Shown in pieces: positions 1 through 9,575 of a stretch of 63,358 nucleotides of DNA. The stretch is from contig RFVC01000010.1 in assembly GCA_009922595.1 (NCBI GenBank), positions 1 to 63,358 of the forward strand. Reading direction: 5' to 3'. The translations under genes and the position numbers were made by a program. A model generated the notes under the pieces. That model was not told the DNA's origin, ran no database searches, and worked only from the letters and a program-made list of their open reading frames with translations. The stretch comes from Gammaproteobacteria bacterium (lineage in GTDB: Bacteria > Pseudomonadota > Gammaproteobacteria > Pseudomonadales > Pseudohongiellaceae). The first letter of the stretch is position 1, and each line of letters begins with the position of its first letter.

Positions 1-791
1 GCGCCAAGATCCAGTTCTGGCTGTGCAGCTTCAATGGAAACCTGGTCCACGTTAATCTCGTTAACAAGCGGCAGGCAGGAGTAGCCATCTCCTGACTTGT
101 CAGAAACCATGGCGGCATAGCCAAAGCACACATGCAGGGCAGTAGTGCCCTCGATGCCCTCCAGCGCCTTATTCACCGCCTTGACACCATATTCCTTGGC
201 ATCGTCATAGCGTGCCTGGAGGTACGGCTCATCGAATTGCACAATATCGGCACCGGCGGCAAATAGGTCTTTCATTTCTTCATTCACCACCTCGGCATAG
301 GCCATGGCAACTTCCTCTGGAGTCTTGTAATACTCACTCACAGCGAGCTGGGAGAGTGTGAAGGGGCCAGGGATGGTGACTTTTACGGTTCTGTCCGTAT
401 GGGCTTTCATGAATTTCACGTCATCCACGTGCACGGGACTCGTTCTTTTCAGCGGACCGCTGATGAGGGGCACCTTGTTGGGCTTGCCAGCGCGGCCAAT
501 AAGCGTTTCCACTCTTTCCCTGTCGATACCTTCGGGGGCATTAGCCATAGGCGCCGAGTAGCTTTCACGACGCACTTCACCATCGGTCACGATATCGATA
601 CCTGCAAGCTCCTGGTCTTCAAGGATGCTGAGGACCGCATCATCCATGGCTTCTTTCAACAGGTTCGGGTTTATACGCCACATGTCACCGGTCATGATGC
701 GGGCAGGGAGTCGATTGCGCAGGGCGTCGCGGTCAATCAACCATTCGGGTTGTACATAGCTTCCAACGAGGGCAGTGCGAATTTTTGTCAT
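1..791 (-). CDS. Core MetE-type (cobalamin-independent) methyltransferase, 3' end outside window
   Basis: The first 263 codons of a cobalamin-independent methionine synthase-like protein; the C-terminus lies beyond position 1. The protein starts MTKIRTALVGSYVQP and has no MetE N-terminal half, so it belongs to the short core-MetE class (about 340-380 residues expected). A zinc-type HxC pair is visible in TALHVCFGYAA; the other expected ligands would be outside the window. The family transfers a methyl group to a thiol such as homocysteine, but short members vary in methyl donor and the true substrate is not shown. The start is the ATG at 791-789. It is divergent from the LeuA-like gene at 951, with 159 bp between, so the two may share control. 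Family assignment is firm; substrate is not. Confidence 0.82.
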   Translation of the reverse strand, partial: MTKIRTALVGSYVQPEWLIDRDALRNRLPARIMTGDMWRINPNLLKEAMDDAVLSILEDQELAGIDIVTDGEVRRESYSAPMANAPEGIDRERVETLIGRAGKPNKVPLISGPLKRTSPVHVDDVKFMKAHTDRTVKVTIPGPFTLSQLAVSEYYKTPEEVAMAYAEVVNEEMKDLFAAGADIVQFDEPYLQARYDDAKEYGVKAVNKALEGIEGTTALHVCFGYAAMVSDKSGDGYSCLPLVNEINVDQVSIEAAQPELDLG

Positions 792-950
792 GATTTTTAT
801 ACTTGTTCTATGGATGAAAGGCTTGGGATTATACTGCAAGGAAAGATAAAGGCATATCGCGAGAACTGTACTATAATGCCCCACCAAATTTAGGGCCGGC
901 TAGTCATTTGCCGACTGGTCAAAGCGTTTTTAATTAGCAAAGGTGCAAAC

Positions 951-2156
951 ATGACAGTTGAATATCATAAGGAAGGTGAATGGTGGGTTAGCCCCTACAA
1001 TGTGATTGATGAAGTTACTTCAGGCTTCGAGCTTCCTGAAAAAGTTGAAATCCATGACGCTACTCTTCGCGACGGTGAGCAAACGCCAGGGGTAGTTTTC
1101 TCCCCTGAAGACAAGATCGCCATCGCCCAGAAGATGGCTGAAGTTGGCGTGGACAGAATCGAAGCCGGGATGCCGGCGGTTTCTCCGGACGACTACAAGG
1201 CTATCAAGGAAATCTGCTCCCTGGGCCTGGATTCAAAAATTTACACCTTCGCTCGTGCCATGGAGTCCGACATTGACTCTGCGATCGAGTGTGGTGCTGA
1301 TGGCGTCATCATTGAAGTGCCCATTGGCTATCCAAAACTGAAATACCAGTTCGGCTGGACCTGGGAAGATGTTTACAAGAAATCAGCGCCAATCATCAAG
1401 TATGCAAAGGACCACGGGTTGCACACAGTATTTTTCCCTTATGACACAACGCGTGCCAGGGAAGAGGATCTTGAGAACCTGCTCAAGGCCGTCATGGACA
1501 ACTGCGCGCCTGATTCAGTAGGCGTGGTGGACACCATGGGCTGTGCATTGCCTGAGGCAATCAAGTACCTGGTCAGGAAAGTAAAAGGCCTGACCAACCT
1601 TCCTGTTGAAGTCCATACCCACAATGATTTCGGTATGGGCGTAGCCACTGAACTGGCAGGTGTGGAAGCAGGTGCTAGCGTCGTGCATTCCTGCGTCAAC
1701 GGTCTGGGTGAACGCACAGGTAACGCGGCAATGGAAGAACTGGTCCTGGCCCTGGAAGTTCTTTATGGCATCAAGATGGACTATGACATGAAGAAATTCC
1801 CGGAGCTGTTTGACCTGGTTTCCAACATCAGCAATATCCCAATTGCGGCCAACAAGCCTGTTGGTGGTTCGCGCAACTTTACCCGCGAGTCCGGTATTGG
1901 TGTTGACCTGGTGATTGAGGAGCCGCTGGCCATGTTTGGCACGCATCCGCAGCTAACAGGTCGTACCGGTGATATCGTACTGGGTAAGAAGAGCGGTAAA
2001 CGCTCAGTAACCTATACACTGGAGCAGATGGGTATCGATGGCGCGACTGATGAGGATATCGCAGAGATCCTTACCCAGGTTAAATCGCTTGGCATCAAGA
2101 AAAAAACCATTATTACCCAGGATGAATTCAAGAGTATTGTCGACAGCGTGCTCTAG
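951..2156 (+). CDS. LeuA/homocitrate synthase-like acyltransferase (HMGL family)
   Basis: A 401-residue HMGL-like TIM-barrel enzyme of the isopropylmalate/homocitrate/citramalate synthase group, which condenses acetyl-CoA or another acyl-CoA with a 2-oxoacid. The signature DATLRDGEQTPGV lies at about residues 36-48, with R40, D41 and E43, and the metal-binding HTHND (H221, H223) lies in the second signature. At 401 residues it is shorter than LeuA (about 510) and lacks most of the regulatory allosteric domain, so it resembles NifV or a lyase-like paralogue rather than the leucine-pathway enzyme. No other leu or lys genes are adjacent. An AAGGT Shine-Dalgarno precedes the ATG and a strong terminator follows. 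Its divergent partner is a core-MetE methyltransferase. Substrate unknown. Confidence 0.8.
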   Translation: MTVEYHKEGEWWVSPYNVIDEVTSGFELPEKVEIHDATLRDGEQTPGVVFSPEDKIAIAQKMAEVGVDRIEAGMPAVSPDDYKAIKEICSLGLDSKIYTFARAMESDIDSAIECGADGVIIEVPIGYPKLKYQFGWTWEDVYKKSAPIIKYAKDHGLHTVFFPYDTTRAREEDLENLLKAVMDNCAPDSVGVVDTMGCALPEAIKYLVRKVKGLTNLPVEVHTHNDFGMGVATELAGVEAGASVVHSCVNGLGERTGNAAMEELVLALEVLYGIKMDYDMKKFPELFDLVSNISNIPIAANKPVGGSRNFTRESGIGVDLVIEEPLAMFGTHPQLTGRTGDIVLGKKSGKRSVTYTLEQMGIDGATDEDIAEILTQVKSLGIKKKTIITQDEFKSIVDSVL

Positions 2157-2172
2157 GTTTTTTTGACTTCAC

Positions 2173-2202
2173 AAAAAAAGCCGGCTTGATGCCGGCTTTT
2201 TT
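2173..2202. terminator. Bidirectional intrinsic terminator
   Basis: The perfect stem AAAAGCCGGC / GCCGGCTTTT with loop TTGAT is flanked by an A-run and a T-run. It lies between the convergent LeuA-like and DUF1592 genes and can serve both. Confidence 0.9.
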
Positions 2203-2219
2203 ATGTCTGATGTTTCAGT

Positions 2220-4664
2220 CTAGTTTTCAGCTACCAGGTTGTGGCCATCACGACCACCTGGGACGCTGGCATATCTGAAGGACTGGCTGCCAATAATGCC
2301 CTTGATCAGTGACGAGAATCGATAACCCTGCTCGGCCGACTGCTGGACCAGGCGTCTGACTTCCGGCATATCAGTGGCTTCTACCGGACGTCCCAGGGCA
2401 TACATCATCAAGCGTGTAGTGACGGTCCGGGCAAACATTTCCGGTTCCGACAACAGGGCATTGCGCAAATCTATGGGTCCCTTAACCTCTCCGCCACCGG
2501 GCAAAATGCCGGTTGAATCAATCGGGCTTCTGGAGAAGCGGTCAATTTCACGCCAGTGACCGACGGCATCGAAATTCTCAAGGGCAAATCCGAGAGGATC
2601 GAGCACGGCATGGCATGCATTACACGTGGGATTTGCCCTGTGTTGTTCAAGTCGTTCACGCACAGTGACAGCTGGCTGGCCAGCCTCGTTCTCTGGCAGG
2701 TCCTCAACATCGGGTGGCGGTACAGGTGGTGGAGTGCCCATGATGTTCTCAAGAATCCAGGCGCCGCGCAGGACGGGTGAGGTTCTGTTTGGATAGGCAG
2801 AGGTCATGAGGACGCCGCCTTTACCCAGTAGGCCCCAGCGTCTGGGATCCTCAATGTCGACACGTCGGAAACGATTGCCCTTGATGTTGCGGATTCCGTA
2901 ATGCAGGGCAAGACGCTCGTTTAGATAACTGTAGTCTGCATCCAGCAGTGAAAGCACGCTGCTATCTTCACGAATAATGCTTTCAATAAAGAGCTCTATT
3001 TCCTTTTTGAAATCAGGTCTCAGATCACCGGCACCAAAAGCGTAGGGAAATATAGCCCCATCAGGGTTGATTTCATCCAGCTTCGACAGGTGCAGCCACT
3101 GGTGGGCAAAGTTGGAGGCCAGCGTTACCGATCTTTGATCGGCAATCATGCGGTCAATCTGCTCATCCAGCGTGGCAGGATCAGAAAGTTCTCCGGCAAT
3201 GGCAAGATCAAGCAGTTCTTGGTCCGGGATTGAGCTCCACAGGAAAAAGGAAAGCCTGCTTGCCAGTTCCAGGTCATCAAGGGCGTAAATTTCGCCGGGC
3301 GCGAGATTTTCTGGCGCATCCGAGGAGCGATACAAGAAATTTGGGCTGGCCAGCGCACGGGTCAGGGCGCGGCGGATACCTTCCTCAAAACCGCCAGAGC
3401 TGTACCCAATGTCGTAGAAGGCCAGCAGCGGCTCCATGTCAGTTTCGGTAAGCGGGCGGCGGTAGGCCAGGGTGGCAAAATGGCTGATGATTTCGCTGGC
3501 ACAAGCTGCTTCCTCAGCAGTGTTTTCTGGATAGCACGTAAAAATCTTTTCCCGGCTAGGTGTTGAACTGATGCCGGTGGGGTTATAGGGGCCACGAATT
3601 TCCACCGATGGAATAGAAAGAATCCTGTCCTGGATAGTTCCGGGAATAGGGGGCTCAAGCCTGTCATCTGACTCGGCGAAGGTGCGGCGGATAAAGGTGA
3701 CGCCAACCTTGTGCGGCCCCGCTGTTGTGGTGAACGGAATATTTTTGGTCCGGCCGTTGATGTCATCCATTGGTGCGGCCTGGTCAAGGTCAAGGGCAGT
3801 GCGGTCTGCTTCGCCGCCAACCACTGTTTCATAAACCTTTTCACCGTCGATAGTGACAATCATGGTGTTCTCAAACTCAATATTGAACATCCACGCATAC
3901 AGGTTGAAGTCGCCGACATTGATCATGTACTCGCCGTCGGCCGGGAACCAGTGTTCTATCAACATGCCGCCACGTGTACCAAGCGGCAGGCCTTCAATAT
4001 GCTGCTGCTGCGAACCGCCGCCCTGCATACGTATTGGCAGGTCCTCATCGGGGAAGTACATGGTGCTGCCCGTAGCTGGGCTCTTGTCGCCTATTGCCTG
4101 CTCCATGATGGAGCGTGCAGCTAGGACATACTGGTTGATGAAAGCCGGGGTCACATTGAGCGCCTCGGCGATATTGTCGAAGCCTTCCAGCGAGCTGTCT
4201 TCTGGCAGGATGTCAGCTGGTGCTATCTCAATCGTGGTGAGGTCGCGGATGGCATTGGCATATTCCTTTCGATTAAGCCTGTGCAAGGGCATCGCGTGAT
4301 ACACCGGATTCTTCTCAGCCGCTTCATCGAGGTAGGACTCAAGCCAATTGACGAAACTGACACGGGCAGCCTCGTCGGGTTTGTCCTGGCCGGAAGGAGG
4401 CATCATACGGCCACGCAGTTTCTGGATGGCTTTTTCCCAGACTTCGGCATTCTGCGGCACTTCATCAACAAGCATCGTGGTGAAGTCGAGGCCGCCGGAA
4501 TAGTCTTCGAAGTTATGGCAGCTCATACAGTAATCATTCAGCAGTGCCCACTGCTCGTCAGCGTCTGCGATGGCAGCGTAATTGTGATCCTGGGCCTGCG
4601 CGAAACCGAATGGCAGCAGGCTCAGGGCGAGAAGTGTTTTGCGGATAGTTGCAGTCGTCATCAT
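2220..4664 (-). CDS. Exported DUF1592/DUF1588/DUF1585-type haem protein
   Basis: An 814-residue secreted protein with signal peptide MMTTATIRKT...FAQAQ. An N-terminal cytochrome-type motif CMSCH (C46, C49, H50) is followed by the DUF1587-like stretch (HRLNRKEYANAIRDL), a beta-rich insert, DUF1592 (PNFLYRS...LASRLSFFLWSSIPD), DUF1588 (GVLMTSAYPNRTSPVLRG and a second CNACH at C681, C684, H685) and a C-terminal DUF1585. These proteins are common in planctomycetes and marine gammaproteobacteria and are thought to be periplasmic c-type haem proteins; no reaction is established. They are usually followed by a DUF1552 gene, which is not present here: the next gene on this strand is the core-MetE gene. 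The start is one of two tandem ATGs without a clear Shine-Dalgarno. Confidence 0.82.
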   Translation of the reverse strand: MMTTATIRKTLLALSLLPFGFAQAQDHNYAAIADADEQWALLNDYCMSCHNFEDYSGGLDFTTMLVDEVPQNAEVWEKAIQKLRGRMMPPSGQDKPDEAARVSFVNWLESYLDEAAEKNPVYHAMPLHRLNRKEYANAIRDLTTIEIAPADILPEDSSLEGFDNIAEALNVTPAFINQYVLAARSIMEQAIGDKSPATGSTMYFPDEDLPIRMQGGGSQQQHIEGLPLGTRGGMLIEHWFPADGEYMINVGDFNLYAWMFNIEFENTMIVTIDGEKVYETVVGGEADRTALDLDQAAPMDDINGRTKNIPFTTTAGPHKVGVTFIRRTFAESDDRLEPPIPGTIQDRILSIPSVEIRGPYNPTGISSTPSREKIFTCYPENTAEEAACASEIISHFATLAYRRPLTETDMEPLLAFYDIGYSSGGFEEGIRRALTRALASPNFLYRSSDAPENLAPGEIYALDDLELASRLSFFLWSSIPDQELLDLAIAGELSDPATLDEQIDRMIADQRSVTLASNFAHQWLHLSKLDEINPDGAIFPYAFGAGDLRPDFKKEIELFIESIIREDSSVLSLLDADYSYLNERLALHYGIRNIKGNRFRRVDIEDPRRWGLLGKGGVLMTSAYPNRTSPVLRGAWILENIMGTPPPVPPPDVEDLPENEAGQPAVTVRERLEQHRANPTCNACHAVLDPLGFALENFDAVGHWREIDRFSRSPIDSTGILPGGGEVKGPIDLRNALLSEPEMFARTVTTRLMMYALGRPVEATDMPEVRRLVQQSAEQGYRFSSLIKGIIGSQSFRYASVPGGRDGHNLVAEN

Positions 4665-4775
4665 GATCCAGAGAGTAGCGAATAAATTTTTAAGAAAATC
4701 GCAAAAAAATCTTTAAAAAACAGTAATTAGTAAGCCGATTAGGGCATCTTACCGTTGGAATCACATTGTAATGCG

Positions 4776-4805
4776 ATGGCCCCCCGTCAGCAAATACGGG
4801 GCCAT
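4776..4805. terminator. Stable GC-rich hairpin between DUF1592 gene and wrbA
   Basis: ATGGCCCCCCGT pairs with ACGGGGCCAT, with a two-base bulge and an 8-base loop. It lies in the 182-bp gap downstream of wrbA (42 bp after its stop, reading the minus strand). There is no T-tract, so a terminator role is only a guess. Confidence 0.35.
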
Positions 4806-4846
4806 GCATAACCGGGATTGATATTCAGGGTCGGTTAAGTTATTTC

Positions 4847-5446
4847 TCAGGCTAATTTTGCGGCTAGTTTGGCCACATGCTCGCCCTGAAAACGTGCTAT
4901 TTCGAGTTCACCCTCTGAAGGCATGCGACTGCCGTCACTGCCGGTAATGGTGGTTGCACCGTACGGAGATCCCCCCATGATTTCATCCATGCTGGTTAAT
5001 TGCGGAATGGCGTAGGGGACGCCCACAACCATCATGCCATGATGCAGCAGGGTAGTATGAAAAGAGGTGATAGTAGTCTCCTGCCCACCGTGTTGTGAAG
5101 CCGTTGAAGTGAAGACACTGCCCAGCTTGCCGACCAGTTTGCCTTCGAACCAGAGCCCGCCGGTCTGATCCAGGAAGTTGCGCATCTGTGCGGCCATGTT
5201 GCCAAAACGGGTAGGAGAACCAAAGATAATGGCATCGTAATCCCCCAGTTCCTCAGGAGTTGCTAACGGTGCTTCCTGGTCCAGTTTTACACCGGCGTTC
5301 TTGGCGGCCTCCTCAGGCATGAGTTCGGGAACGCGCTTGATTGTGACTTCTGAACCGTCAACTCCGCGTGCGCCGTCGGCAATGGCATTCGCCATCACCT
5401 CAATGTGTCCATACATGCTGTAGTAAAGAACCAGGATTTTGCTCAT
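4847..5446 (-). CDS. wrbA: NAD(P)H:quinone oxidoreductase WrbA
   Basis: A 199-residue flavodoxin-fold enzyme that reduces quinones by two electrons with NAD(P)H, using FMN as a tetramer in the cytoplasm. The FMN phosphate loop [12 protein letters not shown] is at residues 9-20. The WrbA-type active-site segments [21 protein letters not shown] and [11 protein letters not shown] follow, and the C-terminal [20 protein letters not shown] is typical. Length and motifs match the family throughout. A GGAGACAAAT stretch upstream of the ATG supports the start. It is divergent from the hydrolase at 5623. Confidence 0.95.
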   Translation of the reverse strand: MSKILVLYYSMYGHIEVMANAIADGARGVDGSEVTIKRVPELMPEEAAKNAGVKLDQEAPLATPEELGDYDAIIFGSPTRFGNMAAQMRNFLDQTGGLWFEGKLVGKLGSVFTSTASQHGGQETTITSFHTTLLHHGMMVVGVPYAIPQLTSMDEIMGGSPYGATTITGSDGSRMPSEGELEIARFQGEHVAKLAAKLA

Positions 5447-5535
5447 ATATTTGTCTCCTAAATTTATGCTGGCTGCATGATAAAGCCTTTAGGCCGCCTT
5501 TTCACATCTTTCTATATTGAAAATGTACACCCCGA

Positions 5536-5563
5536 TTGAGTAATTATTTTTTCCCTATATAAT
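5536..5563 (+). promoter_or_regulatory. Putative sigma-70 promoter for the hydrolase at 5623
   Basis: TTGAGT (5536-5541), a 16-bp spacer and TATAAT (5558-5563), about 60 bp before the ATG of the alpha/beta hydrolase. Matched by eye only. Confidence 0.45.
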
Positions 5564-5622
5564 TCCGCGCCACCTGACTTGAGCCTGTTTGAAAGCAGGG
5601 ATATTTCCAACTTAATCCTTTC

Positions 5623-6330
5623 ATGAGCAACAAACCTGTTATTTACCTGCTCCCTGGCCTGCTCTGCGACCAGTCGGTATGGCAATACCAGCGTGAGGCC
5701 CTAAATCAATTCGCAGATGTGCGAATTCCTGACTATATCGGAGTGGACTCTCTATCCGCGATAGGGGACCTGATTCTCGATGATGCGCCGCCCAGATTTT
5801 CGGTTGTGGGGCATTCCATGGGCGGCCGGGTAGGTCTGGAGTTGATAAACAAGGCCCCCGAGCGGATAGAGCAACTCGTGCTTATCAGTGTAGGCGCCCA
5901 TCCGGTGAACGACGAGGAATGTGAGCAGCGTAGCAGCTTGGTGGAAGAGGCCGCTAGTATAGGCATGGATAAATATGCCGAAAGCTGGGCCGATCTTATG
6001 CTTAGTTATTCTGAATCTCAGCATCCGGAAAAGAGACAAATTATTGCCGATATGGCCCGCCGGCAATCTCTTGATGACTTTATCGCTCACATCACGGCTG
6101 GACTTGGCCGCAGTGACCAAACGCTTTACCTGCCCCATATCAGTATCCCTGTACTGCTCATTGTTGGCGATAAAGACCGCTGGAGCCCGGTTAGTCAGCA
6201 TGAAGGCATCCGGGACAGTCTTAAACAGCCCATACTTCAGGTAATTTCTGGCGCAGGCCACATGGTGATCCTTGATCAGCCCGAGGCCGTAAATAACTTG
6301 TTGTTTGACTGGTTTAACATTCGGTCCTAG
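5623..6330 (+). CDS. Alpha/beta hydrolase
   Basis: A 235-residue cytoplasmic alpha/beta-hydrolase fold protein. The nucleophile elbow GHSMGG places Ser65; the acid is probably D183 or D185 in VGDKDRW and the base is H213 in GAGHMV. The oxyanion-side motif is LPGLLCDQSVW near the N-terminus. This subgroup contains esterases and MenH- or BioH-like enzymes, so ester or thioester hydrolysis is likely but the substrate is unknown. It lies upstream of the TonB-dependent receptor on the same strand, 148 bp away; co-transcription is possible but not shown. Confidence 0.85.
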   Translation: MSNKPVIYLLPGLLCDQSVWQYQREALNQFADVRIPDYIGVDSLSAIGDLILDDAPPRFSVVGHSMGGRVGLELINKAPERIEQLVLISVGAHPVNDEECEQRSSLVEEAASIGMDKYAESWADLMLSYSESQHPEKRQIIADMARRQSLDDFIAHITAGLGRSDQTLYLPHISIPVLLIVGDKDRWSPVSQHEGIRDSLKQPILQVISGAGHMVILDQPEAVNNLLFDWFNIRS

Positions 6331-6478
6331 TGAAAACTGTTGAAATACCTCAAATACAAGATGGTTCTTCACGGTTTCAGAGTCTGAATAATAATACCTA
6401 ATAAAGAACTATCAGTTAGACTAGAGAGCAAACCTTATTTTATTGGGAAAACAAGATCACACAAAAAAAGGGACAATT

Positions 6479-8758
6479 ATGTCATTCCATAGATCCATAC
6501 TTTCCACGGCCATTGCCGTCGCTTCATTTACAACCACTAATCTCCATGCGCAAACAGCCGATGGTGCAATTGAAGAAATCACGATTACGGCCCGCAAGCG
6601 TGATGAAGCATACGTTGATGCACCGGTCACCGTTACTGTTTTCACAGAGGACGAGGTTGAGGCCGCTGGAATTGAAACACCCGCAGACTTTATAGCTCTC
6701 ACGCCGAATGTAACGCTTGTTCAAGTACAAAATGCGGGCAACTCTTTTGTGACAGCTCGCGGTATCTCCCAAAACCGTAATACAGAAATGTCAGTGGCGG
6801 TTCTCATGGACGGTGTTTTGATGGTCAACCCTGCACAGTTCAATCAGGAGTTGTTCGATATTCAGCAGATCGAAGTTCTCAAAGGGCCTCAGGGGGCGCT
6901 TTATGGTCGAAATGCGATAGGCGGTGCAATCACAGTAACAACCCGCGAGCCCTCGGATTTTACTGAAGGCGCCATCAGGGTAGGTTATGACTCCGGTGAA
7001 GGGTACCGTGCCCAAGGCTACATCAGTGGCCCTCTTAACGAAGATGGAACGCTCAAATATAGAGCCTCGCTGTCAAGGAAGGACGTTAAGGGATATCTCG
7101 ACAATCCATATCTTGGCGAGAAGGCAGATCCCTATGAGGACACGTCTGCCAGACTGCGTTTTATTTGGGATCCCAGTGATACTTTCAGGGCAGATCTGCG
7201 CTTCTATGTTTCACAACTTGATACTCAGGCACTTTATTACAATATTCGTGAGTCAGCACCAGCACCATTTCCAGGAGCCCCTGCTGCCTTTGGGCGTGAT
7301 AATGGCTATCCCAATTCTGTCAATGACACCAGCCTGCCGATTCGCGTAAACAATCCAGGAGTGAACGAGAGGGATCTCTCCAACGTTTCTCTAAAATTGG
7401 ACTGGGACTTTGCCAACGGTACCCTGACATCGATCACCTCATATGACACGCTAGAGGAATTATTGACTGGCGACGCCTGGGATTTTCTTCCTACAGACGA
7501 GGCGGTAGTGCCTACATTTTTTGGTTTCCCCGACCAGAATCAAAGCCAATATCTGGACGTTGAGGCCGTTAGTCAGGAGATTCGTTGGACCTCACCATCA
7601 GAAAATCGTTTGAGATGGATTGCTGGTGCTTACATGGTGCAGACGGATCGATTTATTTCCACTGGTAATATGGTTGACACGGGACAAGGAGTGTTTCCGG
7701 TCTACAGACAACCTCGAGGAAATTTTCCATTCGACTTTGCGACAGATTTTATAAATCCTCAAATTACCTATCTTGCCGACTCTCAAGATAACTTTGCTTG
7801 GGCAGTGTTTGGTGAATTAGCTTATGACCTTACAGACAACACTGAAGTGGCTTTGTCTGTTCGTTACGATGATGACGAAAGAGAAAACACCACACTGACA
7901 CCTACAGCCTTCCTCCCCAATGTCCCAGGCTTTCCACAGGGCTTTACCGGCGAGGTCAGGACCAAAAGTTGGGATGAATGGCAACCAAAGTTCACGATTC
8001 GTCACAAACCAAATGATTTATTAAGTGTTTATGGCACTGTCAGCCGTGGTTTTCGAAGCGGTGGATTCAACCAGACAGGTGTTGGTGGTGTAGCCTTTGC
8101 GAATGGTTTTCTTGGTGTGGGTGACACCTTCGATGCAGAAGTAGTGGACACCTGGGAGGCTGGTGTGAAAGGACAGTCGGCGGATGGGAGAGTTCGTGCA
8201 AATTTAAGCATGTTTACATCCCAGGCTGAGGGCACATACTTTTTCATCTTCTTGGCGGCGAACTCAACTCAAAATCTTGGAAACTTCGGCAAGGTCGATT
8301 ATTCAGGTTTCGAACTGGATGTTGTGGCGAATCTTACAGACTATGTCAGCATGAACTTTGGTTATGGTCATGTTAACAGTGAGATAAAAGAGTCACTAAC
8401 TGCACGTGACATAGGTGATAGAGCGCCTAACGTTTCAAAATATACTATGAATGCTGGTTTAGATTTTCGTACACCTGCGCCTTCAATTGGCACCGGCGTG
8501 GAAGCATTTCTTCGCTTAGATTATCAAATTATCGGTGATACAGCCTTCTTCGATAACAACCAGGCCGATACCAATGACAGAGACCCTGTGCACTTACTTG
8601 ATTTTAGAGCGGGTGTAGAGCTTCCTGATGATTGGACAGTGACATTGTGGGGTAAGAATGCCTTGGATGAAGAGTACAACACAGAGTACTCAACTGGCGG
8701 GTTTGTATTTAAGGCCTTGCCAGCGCGTTATGGACTGGATTTCACGAAGCGTTTTTAA
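6479..8758 (+). CDS. TonB-dependent outer-membrane receptor
   Basis: A 759-residue outer-membrane receptor that would import a bulky or scarce ligand using TonB energy. The chosen ATG follows an AAGGGA Shine-Dalgarno; an upstream in-frame TTG at 6443 is less likely. A signal peptide (MSFHRSILST to NLHAQ) is followed by a TonB-box-like EEITITAR, a plug domain with the typical GISQNRNTEMSVAVLMDGV and IEVLKGPQGALYGRNAIGG segments, then a 22-strand-type barrel ending in phenylalanine (LDFTKRF). It resembles receptors of sphingomonad and marine gammaproteobacterial catabolic loci rather than classical siderophore receptors. A VOC enzyme and exported DUF6152 proteins follow on the same strand, suggesting the ligand is an organic substrate; this is inference. 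Confidence 0.92.
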   Translation: MSFHRSILSTAIAVASFTTTNLHAQTADGAIEEITITARKRDEAYVDAPVTVTVFTEDEVEAAGIETPADFIALTPNVTLVQVQNAGNSFVTARGISQNRNTEMSVAVLMDGVLMVNPAQFNQELFDIQQIEVLKGPQGALYGRNAIGGAITVTTREPSDFTEGAIRVGYDSGEGYRAQGYISGPLNEDGTLKYRASLSRKDVKGYLDNPYLGEKADPYEDTSARLRFIWDPSDTFRADLRFYVSQLDTQALYYNIRESAPAPFPGAPAAFGRDNGYPNSVNDTSLPIRVNNPGVNERDLSNVSLKLDWDFANGTLTSITSYDTLEELLTGDAWDFLPTDEAVVPTFFGFPDQNQSQYLDVEAVSQEIRWTSPSENRLRWIAGAYMVQTDRFISTGNMVDTGQGVFPVYRQPRGNFPFDFATDFINPQITYLADSQDNFAWAVFGELAYDLTDNTEVALSVRYDDDERENTTLTPTAFLPNVPGFPQGFTGEVRTKSWDEWQPKFTIRHKPNDLLSVYGTVSRGFRSGGFNQTGVGGVAFANGFLGVGDTFDAEVVDTWEAGVKGQSADGRVRANLSMFTSQAEGTYFFIFLAANSTQNLGNFGKVDYSGFELDVVANLTDYVSMNFGYGHVNSEIKESLTARDIGDRAPNVSKYTMNAGLDFRTPAPSIGTGVEAFLRLDYQIIGDTAFFDNNQADTNDRDPVHLLDFRAGVELPDDWTVTLWGKNALDEEYNTEYSTGGFVFKALPARYGLDFTKRF

Positions 8759-8807
8759 CTAATATATGCATTGAAACGCTAATCGATTTCATTAAAGAGG
8801 CTTACCA

Positions 8808-9362
8808 ATGAACGCGCAAAGTATTTTACCATCGCGGCTACATCATAATGCTTATGTTGTGAAGGATCTTGAAGTCACACGTCAGTTCTATGAGGACATG
8901 CTCAAGATGCCATTAACCCAGACATGGTGCGAAAAAACTGACCTTTTTGGAAAAGAGCGAGTCTATTGCCACTGTTTTTTTACTATTGGGGATGACAGTT
9001 CTTTAGCCTTCTTCCAGTTTGCGGATCCAGAAGACCAGTCAGAGTTCGGTCCGGACCTGCCACTTTCGGGTTTTCGCCATATCGCTCTGAAAGTTGAGCA
9101 GGAGCAGCAAGATGCACTCGTAGAGTTGGTGAAGAGTTCTGACTACCCGGAAGACAAGTACTATTTCCTAGAGCATGGCTACTGTCACTCACTCTACATC
9201 ATTGATCCTGATGGTCTGATAGTTGAATTTTGTACTGACCATCCGGACGTGGATAAGATCATTGAAGACGTATCACCGAAAGCGCATAGTGAGCTAAAAC
9301 GTTGGCTTGCCGGGGATCATACGCCCAACAACGAGGCATATCACAGAGGTCAATCAGTTTAA
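8808..9362 (+). CDS. VOC-family (glyoxalase/dioxygenase superfamily) protein
   Basis: A 184-residue vicinal-oxygen-chelate protein with two beta-alpha-beta modules. Candidate metal ligands are the His of RLHHNAYVV, the His of GFRHIALKV and the Glu of LIVEFCTD. The family includes glyoxalases, extradiol dioxygenases and epimerases. A single VOC pair of this size with IDPDGLIVEF is typical of glyoxalase or dioxygenase-like members; the substrate is not shown. An AGAGG Shine-Dalgarno precedes the ATG. It starts 49 bp after the receptor gene and a strong terminator follows, so receptor and VOC enzyme probably form one transcript. Confidence 0.85.
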   Translation: MNAQSILPSRLHHNAYVVKDLEVTRQFYEDMLKMPLTQTWCEKTDLFGKERVYCHCFFTIGDDSSLAFFQFADPEDQSEFGPDLPLSGFRHIALKVEQEQQDALVELVKSSDYPEDKYYFLEHGYCHSLYIIDPDGLIVEFCTDHPDVDKIIEDVSPKAHSELKRWLAGDHTPNNEAYHRGQSV

Positions 9363-9391
9363 ATCTAAATAGACAAATCCTTAATAAGGTT

Positions 9392-9428
9392 AAAAAAGCC
9401 CGTAATGTTTTACATTACGGGCTTTTTT
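9392..9428 (+). terminator. Intrinsic terminator
   Basis: AAAAAAGCCCGTAATG pairs with CATTACGGGCTTTTTT around a TTTTA loop. It closes the receptor-VOC transcript. Confidence 0.92.
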
Positions 9429-9575
9429 TATTGCTCGAAAACATGCAAAAATGGCAGGATTACGAATTGTGAAAAGTCAATGTAAAGTGCTTTTCAGGAT
9501 GGGATAACCCCTTTGAATTTGGTAGGTTACGGCGTATTTCCAGTAACACATAACAACAAGATGGAGTCACGTTCA

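Noticed and set aside
1515-1946. Long reading frames antisense to the LeuA-like gene and similar long antisense frames elsewhere
   Set aside because: They follow the codon bias of the true gene on the other strand, have no ribosome sites and no recognisable domains.
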